From positions 1,036,278 through 1,100,277 of the forward strand of contig JAAGOF010000064.1 in NCBI GenBank assembly GCA_010645155.1: 64,000 bases of DNA, in the 5' to 3' direction. Below, piece after piece: positions 23,383 through 34,539 of the stretch (position 1 is its first letter; every line of letters starts with the position of its first letter). The position numbers and the translations under genes are program-made. The notes beneath the pieces were generated by a model. It was not told the origin of the DNA. It searched no databases and was given only the letters and a program-made list of their open reading frames with translations. The stretch is from Tigriopus japonicus (taxonomy: Eukaryota; Arthropoda; Copepoda; Harpacticoida; Harpacticidae).

Positions 23383-23540
23383 GGATTTTTTACTACCGCT
23401 ACAAGGAATGCGATGCCCTGTAAATTGAAGGATATCTCCCGACAGCTTCAATTCGATCCCCAACAGGATTCAAACCTACGCCGTCTGAGGAAGCACTCAC
23501 ACTCGGCTCTTATAGGAACGCATTAGTACGCGCGGCCTCC
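23383..23540 (-). repeat. tRNA-like SINE
   Basis: Read on the minus strand, a tRNA-like head contains GGTTTGAATCC, a near-consensus polymerase III B box. It is followed by a body and the tail CATTCCTTGTAGCGGTAGTA plus AAAAATCCGC. The same tail occurs at 4368–4412 and 24704–24870. The A box is poorly conserved. Confidence 0.6.
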
Positions 23541-23935
23541 TTAAATTAAGATTAAACTAACATTAGAATTGAGAGCTAGCAATTTCAAAAATTCACCAAA
23601 CCACCATGGTACTTTTTTACTTAGTCATTGGCCAACGATTCAGTGAAGTCACTAATCTAAACAAAGTCAGGGATTGGTTTAGAATTGAGCCCGCTCAACC
23701 AATGACAAGAAAGCAGCAATTTTGCTGACATGAGATCACTTTTGATGCTTCAACAACACTTAGCAGTGATGACTTTTAGGACCCCATAAACCATTTAGGC
23801 CAATTGAAATCGGATGAATCATGTTATAGTCCAAAGAAGATCAGTGTTAAAAGGAAATTTTGTAAGCTTATAATCAAAAAAAGCTCCAATTATCTGGGAT
23901 GTATTCATCAACAGTATGGCGTAGGGTAGGTCACA

Positions 23936-24964
23936 TTATGGACCCTATATCTAGAATACCAGGACGACAGCTTGCAAGCCACTATTCAGACGACAAATCA
24001 GTGTTGCGGAAATTTCCAATAGCATCAATTGTAAACCATGGAATTACAACATTTTTGCAAATAAAATAAATTGGAATTAAGTGAAATGTTTCCTCAGCAG
24101 TGTGCTAGTTGTGTTATTTTGTTAAAAAAAACAGGTTCTATGGCAAAAATGAAAGATGAAAGCCCGGCATTGACAGGTATGTTGTTAAATTCCAACATAA
24201 AGAGGCAACACTGAATCACAGTGGTTTTTTTTCAAATTGACTTGCAACATGCGGCCAGGAGATTAAATTTTCAAATCCTATTTAAGCAATCATCATGGCA
24301 TCAGCTAGAGGTAATTATCAAGATTATGTCTATCAATCATTTGGGTTGGGTTATTTTCTAGTTGAGGATGTTGCTTGAAGTTATGAGGCAGCTGGGTAAA
24401 TCCTAACAATTAGTGCACCGATGATTAAAAAACTAGTAAATTTGCATTCAAAACCCTCTAAAAATCTGAAATTTGGTTTAATTTTTTATAATTTACATTA
24501 ACAAGAGAGGAAGGTATTACATCGTAAAAAGATTATAATAATAATGTTCAATGTAACGTAATGTTTCAGCACAAAATCTTTTTTGCCTTTATTATTTTAC
24601 CACTTGAATATAAAATATGCGGTATAAACCCAAGAAGTCTACGAGACATAACTTTACTTGAATTATTTTGGGGATTACAGAGTTCAAAATTGATGCCATT
24701 TCTTTGTAATAAATTGCGGATAATTAATGCCACTACAAGGAATGAGATTCCTTGTAATAATGAATGAAACAAAGTTTCTAAGTGATAGTGGGAGTTGAAC
24801 CTATACTGTCTGCAGAGGACTGACAGTACTTGTCGCCCAAAACACGGTGCGTGAGTCCGTGCGGCATTTCTGCCTCTGTCTTAAATGTCGTGGCAACACT
24901 GATTTGTAGACTGGATAGCAGATTGCAAGCTGTCGTCCTGGTATTCTAGATATAGGGTCCATAT
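23936..24964. repeat. Inverted repeat enclosing 0.9 kb
   Basis: Arms 23936–24009 and 24891–24964 are about 85% complementary and share ATATCTAGAATACCAGGACG. The enclosed segment includes a SINE on the minus strand. It may be a foldback element or an inverted duplication; the exact outer ends are uncertain. Confidence 0.6.
24704..24870 (-). repeat. tRNA-like SINE, second copy
   Basis: On the minus strand the head has GGTTCAACTCC (B-box-like), followed by the tail CTCATTCCTTGTAGTGGCAT and TATCCGC, homologous to the copy at 23383–23540. It lies within the inverted repeat 23936–24964. Confidence 0.55.
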
Positions 24965-25250
24965 AGGTCACATTGAGCCTTGATTCTGCCCATGGCATAT
25001 CATTTTGTTCACTTCCATCGGGTCAATCTGATATAGGGTTGAAGAATCTTTCCAACAATTGAAGTTTCTGATGCTGTGGCATTTTTTCTCGAAATGTTTT
25101 GGAACGGTGTCAGTATTTGGTGCTTTCATTCTTACATTTTTGTCACTTAAGCTTGCATGTTGAATCTAGTTGTTTCTTGGCTTTGGTCTGGATTCCCATG
25201 GTTGATCGATTGGTGGGTTTGTTGATTGGTTGCCTATACCATCCTTCAAA

Positions 25251-26143
25251 NNNNNNNNNNNNNNNNNNNNNNNNNNNNNNNNNNNNNNNNNNNNNNNNNN
25301 NNNNNNNNNNNNNNNNNNNNNNNNNNNNNNNNNNNNNNNNNNNNNNNNNNNNNNNNNNNNNNNNNNNNNNNNNNNNNNNNNNNNNNNNNNNNNNNNNNNN
25401 NNNNNNNNNNNNNNNNNNNNNNNNNNNNNNNNNNNNNNNNNNNNNNNNNNNNNNNNNNNNNNNNNNNNNNNNNNNNNNNNNNNNNNNNNNNNNNNNNNNN
25501 NNNNNNNNNNNNNNNNNNNNNNNNNNNNNNNNNNNNNNNNNNNNNNNNNNNNNNNNNNNNNNNNNNNNNNNNNNNNNNNNNNNNNNNNNNNNNNNNNNNN
25601 NNNNNNNNNNNNNNNNNNNNNNNNNNNNNNNNNNNNNNNNNNNNNNNNNNNNNNNNNNNNNNNNNNNNNNNNNNNNNNNNNNNNNNNNNNNNNNNNNNNN
25701 NNNNNNNNNNNNNNNNNNNNNNNNNNNNNNNNNNNNNNNNNNNNNNNNNNNNNNNNNNNNNNNNNNNNNNNNNNNNNNNNNNNNNNNNNNNNNNNNNNNN
25801 NNNNNNNNNNNNNNNNNNNNNNNNNNNNNNNNNNNNNNNNNNNNNNNNNNNNNNNNNNNNNNNNNNNNNNNNNNNNNNNNNNNNNNNNNNNNNNNNNNNN
25901 NNNNNNNNNNNNNNNNNNNNNNNNNNNNNNNNNNNNNNNNNNNNNNNNNNNNNNNNNNNNNNNNNNNNNNNNNNNNNNNNNNNNNNNNNNNNNNNNNNNN
26001 NNNNNNNNNNNNNNNNNNNNNNNNNNNNNNNNNNNNNNNNNNNNNNNNNNNNNNNNNNNNNNNNNNNNNNNNNNNNNNNNNNNNNNNNNNNNNNNNNNNN
26101 NNNNNNNNNNNNNNNNNNNNNNNNNNNNNNNNNNNNNNNNNNN
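25251..26143. other. Assembly gap (893 N)
   Basis: Continuous run of N. Open frames reported across it are artefacts. Confidence 1.
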
Positions 26144-26281
26144 TAATTTGGAAAACTTGTTCAGCTTAGAGGGTACCTGTGCATCCTTTTGGGAACGGCG
26201 AGCAGTTGCGAGCAGAATGAACTAGATGGCGTTGGATATGATTGTACTCTTTCTAATATAGAGCTCTAGCTTGGACTAAAG

Positions 26282-26447
26282 CAAGGATGGCTCAAGCCAG
26301 GATTACTTTCAAAATACACACTGGGTCAGATTAGTGCAATGAAAATTAAATGGAACAATATATTTATTGCAAAAACCTCACATTTTAGTACAATGATCGG
26401 ACCCAGTGTGTATTTTTGAAATTCGTCCTGACGTACAGTGATCCCTG
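26282..26447 (+). mobile_element. 166-bp MITE, copy 2
   Basis: Same length and ends (CAAGGATGGCTCAAGCCAGG ... CGTACAGTGATCCCTG) as copies 1 and 3, in the opposite orientation to copy 1. Flanked by the 7-bp duplication ACTAAAG (26275–26281 and 26448–26454). Confidence 0.85.
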
Positions 26448-26454
26448 ACTAAAG

Positions 26455-27560
26455 CAATCGACCCTTTTAGTTTGGACTAGAAATACTAGAAGGCAGAGAT
26501 TGGCAATCAAATCTATGATTGCCCGACCTGGCATGGACTGTCTGTGACGTCATTCATCATGCGGGAAGCCGAAGTTCATGATTAAAGGAACCTTTTCTTC
26601 TAAGAAACACATCTAAACTATTTCGCTCATCTAATAGGGCAGTTTGGTTATTGAAAATCCTCAAGTCTGCTGGAAATGTGTCTAAGGTATTAACCCGATA
26701 TGCAAAAAGTGAATTTCAACTAGTGTGGAGTTTAAACAGGGGCCGATTAATTCACATGATCGGGTGATTGACAACAAAATCTCAGTGATGTGAAATCTCG
26801 GCTTGCGCAAGTTTTTTCACGGGAGGTGGCAGGGTAGGGTTACCTCTTAGAGAATGGGTGCTTTGCTCTGGTATATGAGCAAACACGAATTTGAGGGTGA
26901 TTTGCAACCCTGCTCAGAAGTCAGGAAAGTCAGGGATGCCTTGCCTTTTGTCGCTTCTTAAAGAAAAAAAAACCTGTTTATGAAGGCTGGTAGACAGTGG
27001 GGAATATGATTTCACTTAAGAAAATTGGCAACCCCAGCACCAGGTCAGATCACTACAAAATCAATAAAGAATAAGTACTCTGGTTTGTTGTTGAACTTCG
27101 TGCTCTGACTAAAATAACTGAATGCTCTTGACCAATCACCAGCGTGAATCATCGGCACCGTGTGTTAGCCTACCAATGCCAATATCTATCTTAGTGTATC
27201 TAGTTTGGACGGCAGGCCGCGTCGGAACGGTAATTCAGGGTCAGAGCGGTAATCATAAGAATCCCAAACGTGCGTCCTTCGATACCGATCATGAAAGCGG
27301 CTTATGAGTTTGCTCAAATCAAAACCATGTAAATTTTTAAAAAGTAAATTACGTGTTCTTTGAGGCAAGCGGGACAAGAGGGATGATTCAAATTGGTCTA
27401 CAAATAAAGTTTGAACCCTGATTAGGTCTGGCCCTCCGACATAAATGTGAGGTTTGGTGAAAAGTTGGGTTTTTATTTCACTCTTACAGGAAGCCTGAGT
27501 ACTTTTTAGCGCATTTTGAAACACGTTGGTACGTCGCAATATTGGTACACCGCATGTAGC
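26455..27560. other. Spacer without supported genes
   Basis: Contains only short frames. A 140-codon minus-strand frame at 27186–27608 runs into the adjacent hAT element and shows no family signature, so I do not call it a gene. Confidence 0.35.
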
Positions 27561-28198
27561 TAGAGACGCTCTAGTGAGAGACGTGCGAGGTTTTGACACA
27601 AGCGCCATGGAGAAAAGTAAACGCTTTTTGAACTAAAAACATTTCCAAATAAACAGACTCTCCATGCTTTGGACGTAAAAAATTGTCAAATAGAATTTTC
27701 ACGGAAACCTTTTCAAGTGACCTTGCCCAATGTTCAGAGTCTTAAATTGCAAACTTTCAAAATGATTTTGGAACAGAAAAATACAAGTTGGAAGCGTCAA
27801 CTCTTTTTACGGCACATTAGGTTGGGCTCTAGAACGACGCAAACGTTCTGCTTCAAAGTAAGATATGGAGGCACTGGATTGAGCGAGGGCTTGTTGAGGG
27901 TTCCGTCTGTTTGGAAATGTTGAAAACGGCGCCCAAAAGGGGATCAGCCAATCACATGATGGAACAGAAAAATACAAATTGGAAGCATCAACCCTTTTTA
28001 CGGCACATTAGGTTGGGCTCTAGAAAGACGCAAACGTTCTGCTTCAAAGTAAGATGTGGAGGCACTGGACTGAGCGAGGGCTTGTTGAGGGTTCCGTCTG
28101 TTTGGAAATGTTGAAAACGGCGCCCAAAAGGGGATCAGCTGATGCGAATTGAATGACGCCGGTCCCAACCTCGCCGGTCTCTCACTAGAGCGTCTCTA
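27561..28198. mobile_element. hAT-like element with internal 190-bp duplication
   Basis: The ends TAGAGACGCTCTAGTGAGAG are inverted repeats, flanked by a perfect 8-bp duplication CATGTAGC (27553–27560 and 28199–28206). Inside, 27770–27949 and 27961–28139 are direct repeats of about 180 bp (offset 191) that differ at few positions, so the duplication is recent. No transposase. Confidence 0.85.
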
Positions 28199-29661
28199 CA
28201 TGTAGCCACCAAAAATATCAGAATCACCTCCTTTTTTAACAGCTTTGAGCTTTTCGAGTTTCGGTCCACATGCGCAGCACAACTGCATGTCCGCTACTGA
28301 TGTGTTCCAAGTTGCGAAAAACTCGAAACTTGCGAGTTTAGTTCGGTTTTACAGAGGACTCTGGTTGCTCGGTAAATTTCGAGCTCAATTCAGGCCTAGT
28401 CAGTAATGCCGGATTTTAACGCAGTTTTACGCCAAGGATTGAAGGCTTCTAACCTCAAATGAGTGGAATTTAAGGTTCAAACTTGTAATTTTGTTTTGAT
28501 TTGTTCATAATTGGCCTTATGAAATAAGAATCAAAGACATTACTTGCAATAATCATAATGAAATATATTTAGGCCCATTTTCAAATTTTAGACGCATTAT
28601 TTTTTTTTAATAACACATTATTATTTATAATGGCATACCTTGCTCGATGTTTTGTCTTGGACAAATAAGGGTGACAATAAGTTGAAGTTAATTAAAAAAT
28701 AGCTTTTGCTTATCCAAGAATTGAAAGTGGATGTTTGAATGAAGATTCCCTTGTAGTGATATGTCTTGACATTTGGACGACATTCTTCATCAATTGATCC
28801 ACCTTATTTCTTCTTACAGTGAAGAACAATATTTCCGTCACCCAATACCTTGTTATTGTTTTCGTTTTAATAGGAAAAAGGAGAAGGCCTGGAAATTGTT
28901 TAATTTTGCACCAACAGAAAAACGTGGTCAAGACAGAACTTTGCCTCCAATTTGACAAGGAAAGATGAATCAGGAATAATACTAAAACGCAACTTGAGTC
29001 TCTCCACTTGATGATATGGATATAATTCTGGACATAGATATTCCTACATAAGGTGGTGAGAGGTTCCAGATCTGGATGAGCAAAGACATGAAGAGACGAC
29101 TAATCATTGCGCGTGCTTATCTTTGTCGCGTCTGAAGCTTACCCTAATTTGGTGATTCCCAGCTCACGGCTTTGGAAATCGTAGATGTTGGATCAATGGA
29201 CACTTCAGGACCGATAATGGGACCAAAAATATTCGCTCTTGACAACAAAAGTACCTTGGATAAGATTTCGGGACCACGGTTACCTTGGATATGTACCATT
29301 GGGTGTGCTATATCCAATTTCTTTGATTTCTGGTCTTGTAGCTTTTGGGGATGGAACTTACAATGGCAAAGTGCAAAGTGATGAATGGTCAATTGTGTCA
29401 TACCTTCCTTAGAATTATGCAATGTGGCCTATTTGGAACAGTTAACGGTTTAAGAATGCCCAACGATGACTCTGAAATTGTAAACATTGCCCAATAGTCC
29501 ATCCGGTCCTGTAAGATTATCGTTGATTTCAAGATTTGGGACCACAACCGTCGTTATAGCGGTATATCAGTTATTCAGAGAACTTATATTCGAAATAGAT
29601 CAGTTCTCATTCTTTTAAAAAAAATCTTAGTACTGCTATCACATGGGTTGGCCACCAGTTC

Positions 29662-30036
29662 CTGACCAACCAATAGAGGTTGTGAAGAATTGATTGTTGT
29701 CCTTCGCTATGGACGCTGCCAAGACCTGCCGTGTAGACATTGCTGTAGGCCGGCCAGCACTGTCCAGGCACTGAAAGAGACAAATTACCTTATATTTCAA
29801 GTAAATTTGCCAACAATGTCACCAACCAATGTCCATTTTGATATCGGTAAACAATTATGATACTTATTTATCAGTACAATATCACACATATTGCAAAATA
29901 GTTAAAATTATGTTGAGTTTTGTCTCTTCCCGAGTGCATGGACAATGCTGGCTGGCCTTCAGCGATATCTACGCAACAGGCTGGTGGGGCAGGAAAAGAG
30001 AGGGACAACAAACAATTCTTCACAACCTCTATTAAT
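29662..30036. repeat. Inverted duplication of a 120-bp segment
   Basis: The minus strand of about 29662–29790 and the plus strand of about 29912–30036 are homologous. Both follow a GTCTCTT-type pyrimidine run and both translate to CxDxAGxPxAxST and then QFFTTSI. They face each other across about 120 bp. Either a duplicated exon-like sequence or the arms of an old foldback element. Confidence 0.5.
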
Positions 30037-33000
30037 GAGGAAGTTAATCAACCACAGCATGGATCAAGAAGGGAGCAAATTGGCTGGAACCCTATCAAAC
30101 AAAGGGACAATGTGCAAACGTCATCTATCAAAATGGCTTGTCATTTGTGCAGAATGATAAAGAAAATCAGATCCATCACTGAACATCTTCTTCATAAAGC
30201 ACAGCCTGAATCTTCATTTTGTTTGAAATATCAATGAAAAAGTCCAAAAATGTACTCTCAAGACGTGCATGGGCTCATGCTGTGGGTCGGGTCGCATGAC
30301 GGATTAGATACTACTTGAAAATGTTTTTAACAGCAATAAGTCATGGCCTTGCATTTGAGTATTATTTAAAGACCTGACTGAAAAGGTGACATGAGAGGAA
30401 GCCCGTGGAACTAGGACTGACCACCTAAATCCTATGCAATGGAAGATGCTTTCAAAATAATGGCGGTCTTATTCCTTGCCTCTTTTCCCATAATTTTCTT
30501 TCTGTTTTATGAGCCGTCATACAAAGCCGAGGCAAAAAATGCAGTCTAAGAATTCAATTGTTACAACATCCAGTTATGAATGTCCTAAGAAGTGAAGCCA
30601 AGTAGAACCGTGGACAACTTCATAACATCATATCTTTTCTTAATGACAGACAAACTCCCCCACAAATTAATTTGATGTTTATGTTCCTGAAATATTTGTC
30701 AAATTGTTGTCGCTAATGTCTCTTCTGTTACTACCTCGGGATGGTTTATTTTATTTTTATTCTGAACATTTGAATGATTCGCTTCTCTTCACAATTGACT
30801 CTGGGTAGTTAATTTACTTGACTAAGGCCCAGAATTGGCACAAATATCAAAACCACCCAAGAAGCTCACTCGGTACAGAAAGTGCATCATGGAGTTTAAG
30901 TGGGCCTTGGATCCACAATGCTTGGCAACAAAAAAAATAATGGAAGCACCGTAAAAGTGAAAGGAAGTTTTTGCAACAAAGCAGTAGAAAAAGGGTTCAT
31001 TACGCTAGGCACATTTATTTGATCTTCACAACTGATCAAGATGGTTGATCGAAGAGATCTAATCCAGAACGGGAACACACTCTTTTCGACCACGGGGTCT
31101 TAAAAAATAATGCTTGGACGGGACCGGGTTCCAACAAATGCCCTTGAAGGTTGTTGAATTGGCTGAACCAGACTAATAACCTTGCCAATTTAGTTGAAGT
31201 ATTTTTGTTGACCCTTCTCTTGAGTGAATTGTTGTCACGATGTAGTGGTTAGACGAATTCAGAATCAGATGAGTTGAATGAGTCGCAGAGAAACTACAAG
31301 ACAAAAATTGATCCCTCTTTTGCAGCAGAAGGCGAACAAGATTTTGCAATTTTTCAAAATGTATAAATCATTTGATTCAAATCTACGATGTGCCGTCTAA
31401 CAATTAGTAATTAAAAGATTTATACTAGTTAGGAACAAATCAGGAAAAATGTTAGTCATGAGATGAAATAAACCAAAAAAATTATGATGTGCTTTTAAAG
31501 AAAAAAAGCTTTTTTCTTTCAATTTTTTTTACTTGAAACTTTCATTTCAATATTTCAAAAACAATTTCTTTCACCATGTAATACAGATTGGCACAAGATT
31601 GTTGGTGTTCTTTTTACAAAACCTTTAAGAGATGTGTCAAAAGAGCCATCAACAATTGGCCTAATGACATTCAATGGAATTGAATTAATGACTTTCAAGT
31701 ATATTTTCAAGTCATCAGTTGTGTTTGAAAAGCAGAAGCAAGTGACACAAAAGCAAAAACACACTTTCAGAACTTGGAAAACCTTCAAGGCAATAATTTA
31801 TCATTCTTTCAACTCTAAGCATAATAAACATAGTCTTTACAAAACAAAATCCATGATGACTAGGGCCCGGAAATAACTTTTTTGAAATATAAAATATGTT
31901 AGAAATATTTCTCCACTTTTCCTCCATTTTTTTAAATGTTTTTATTTTTGCAAAGAAAACGAATTTCACGAATTTTCTGGTCAAAAAAAATATTGCAGGC
32001 AAAATTGAGGAAAAATAAATGTAAAGCTTACCCAAATTGAACCCAAAATTCAAAAATCTCTACAAAATGACACTTGTACTAAGATTCACAATCAAAACCA
32101 TTGTCATATAGGAAACCATTGCGCCATCTATTAAGGAAAAATTGAAATTTGTACTGTTTGAATAATTGCATGTCAAGTTTGCCTCCAAAAACGACCAAAT
32201 GCATCAAATTACTAGAAACAAATTTGGAAAATCGGTGTACATGGACAAATATACCAAATAATGGCCATGTCAAAAAAAAATTGTTGCAAATATTTTGGGC
32301 TTTTGAAGAAAATAAATATTGGATATTTTGTCACTTTTGCAAATATTGAAATATGAAATTTTGAAAATATTGTAAATCTGATTTTGAGTATAGCTCAGCT
32401 CTACTGGAACGACCCTTAAAAAGAGGCATTTGTGAACTCTTCATTTTTAACTTATTATGTACTACTGACCATTTCTTTTGCACAAATTATGATAATTTTT
32501 ATCATAATTAATTAGCTCATATATTGACTGATAATAATAGTTAGAAATACTTCAATACTTTCCCTCATTCATGTTCAGTCTAATGGGGTCTAAAATTGTA
32601 GATTTTTTATCCTTTATGATGAAAATTGGCAAATGTTGGGAAGAATGTGATATTTTATTCAACTTATATAAGTATTAATGCAATTTTCAAAATTAGATTT
32701 CTCTTTTAAAAAGTGGTGTAAAATGTCAATATTACCCAAAAAGGCACCATTATTACTCACCCCATACTTTATTTCCACTCTAGTGGCTTTTTGTATGTTA
32801 TGTCTTCTGTTTAATGGGATTAAACAAAGATAACAAATAGCAAACAAAGACAAACAAACGACAGCATACCAAACAAATATAAAATACAAATATAAAAACA
32901 AACAAATCAGAAAGCAAAGTCAACAGTTGTTGAATGTTTTGGTCTTCCAACAAATCAGGGCTACCAAATGTGCCACCCCTTAGGTGAGAAAGAAGGTCAA

Positions 33001-33340
33001 AAGTAACTTAAAGGTTTTGAAAACCTTCTATAGTCAAAACCAAGAGCTCCAGTTGTATGAAATATCTCTTTTGAACCAATCAAAGCATGAATAATTGTGG
33101 CGAAAATGATCCTTAGATACCTGCGTTTACAAATCACCATAAATCATGACGGCAACACTGTTTTTATTTGTGAATGGTACAAATTTACCCCAAACAAAGT
33201 TTCTGAAAATCCAAACAAATTTACAAACAAACAAAGAAATGACCAATTTGTTCGCATCAATACTAAACATTTTGCTTGTAAAAGTACCACGATTTATTCC
33301 AAGGTTGCGTGAGTGTATTTATCCTAAAGCACTTAAACTA

Positions 33341-33368
33341 ACTTAATCTAACCTAATCTAACCTAACC
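33341..33368. repeat. Interstitial CCTAA-like repeat
   Basis: About five imperfect copies of CTAAC/CTAAT, the complement of the arthropod telomere motif TTAGG. Confidence 0.6.
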
Positions 33369-34117
33369 AAATGTTAACTTGAACTTCATTTATTCCTTTG
33401 AAAAATGCATTATATTTATATGAGTTACGCAACCTATCAAAAGTTGACATGTCTTTTATAACTCAGAGTACTAAACACTACTTTGAAAGATTGCAATGCA
33501 TCCTGATTTCAGATTTTGTATTTTTTTGTTAATATTAGCAATTCCTGCCTAACGTCTTTTGCAAACCGTTTTTAACAGAATTATCTTTTAACATTTTTGA
33601 ATGATATTTCACCGAAATAGCTACTCAGATGAATGGCACGAGTGCAAAATTTTACGAGTTCGTCTTAACACTAGGTGAACAGTGCATTTTGTTGTCTTGA
33701 GTGTGAACCGAGAATTTCATAACTACAAAAAGTAGCTGTGAAGTGTTCTTAATCTGAAGGCAACTTTAGGCTTTGCTTTGAAAATTTGGAGCGTCCCTTT
33801 GTAAAGAGCTATTTGTTGGAAAGTCAATTTCAATTTGGTGATGTTTTGTTGTGCATAATCTCATTCGTTGATATCCCCATTTGGAAAAATAGAGTTTATA
33901 GCTAAAGCGTCTAAAGATCGCCAAAAAGTTGATATCAAAATTGTAACAAGTTGCACTCAAAATAAAGAAATTCAGTGTTGGAATAATTTGAGGAAAGAAA
34001 TTTATCTCATTCAGGGCATACAGAGTGTCTAAACGGTGTTGGAAGCTAAAAATTTTGGGTGGAGATTCATCATAAACCCTCTAGGGTATTTAGCTCTTTA
34101 AGATCATGGGCCTACTT

Positions 34118-34218
34118 GCGGCTCGTTTTTAACTCGGTTTTACTCGGGGGCTCGGGAAAGCTCGGCTCGTTTTAACTCGGCTCGGGTGAGCTCGAAACTC
34201 GGGAAATCGGCTCGAAAC
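34118..34218. repeat. GGCTCG/AACTCGG repeat cluster upstream of MIOS
   Basis: About ten irregular copies of CTCGG and GCTCG words in 100 bp, some 320 bp before the MIOS start codon. Similar AACTCG words occur near 28320. It may be a minisatellite or promoter-proximal element. Confidence 0.5.
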
Positions 34219-34539
34219 ACATCAGTAGTCTTTGCAAGATTTGCTTGCCCTCCTCTTGCCATCATGTGTTGTTAGTCGTCGATCGGTCGGGCACCACCAT
34301 CAAGGGCAACAACAACAACAACATCATCAACTACCAGTCCTTTGGGCTAAACCGGTTTAAGGCTGACTCGTTGGACTGGGAAATGAAAGGTCCTACACGC
34401 GCATCCGCAGATTGACTGATAAATGTTTGTTGGGTTGGATTCGTAACTCGCTTTGCCTATCGATCCGTAATCCCTCGGTCGTTCACTCACAGCTGACAAT
34501 CGTCAGTCAAACTCCCCCGGATTAGTATCCCTCCCGCTC

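Larger units (their letters stand above)
28207..34117. other. Long gene-poor region
   Basis: Almost 6 kb of AT-rich sequence. Only short frames occur. Notable contents are an inverted duplication (29662–30036) and a short telomere-like run (33341–33368), listed separately. Weak protein-like stretches between 29160 and 29560 occur on both strands but are broken and could not be assigned. Confidence 0.4.

Noticed and set aside
25099..26225. Long open frames of 300–350 codons on the plus strand
   Set aside because: They consist almost entirely of unknown residues across the N gap.
27186..27608. 140-codon minus-strand frame
   Set aside because: It begins inside the hAT element at 27561, has no recognisable domain and no supporting splice pattern.
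29144..29560. Protein-like segments such as NLTGPDGLLGNVYNF (-) and LVAFGDGTYNGK (+)
   Set aside because: They fall on opposite strands, are broken by stops and could not be joined with sensible splice sites; at best a decayed gene.
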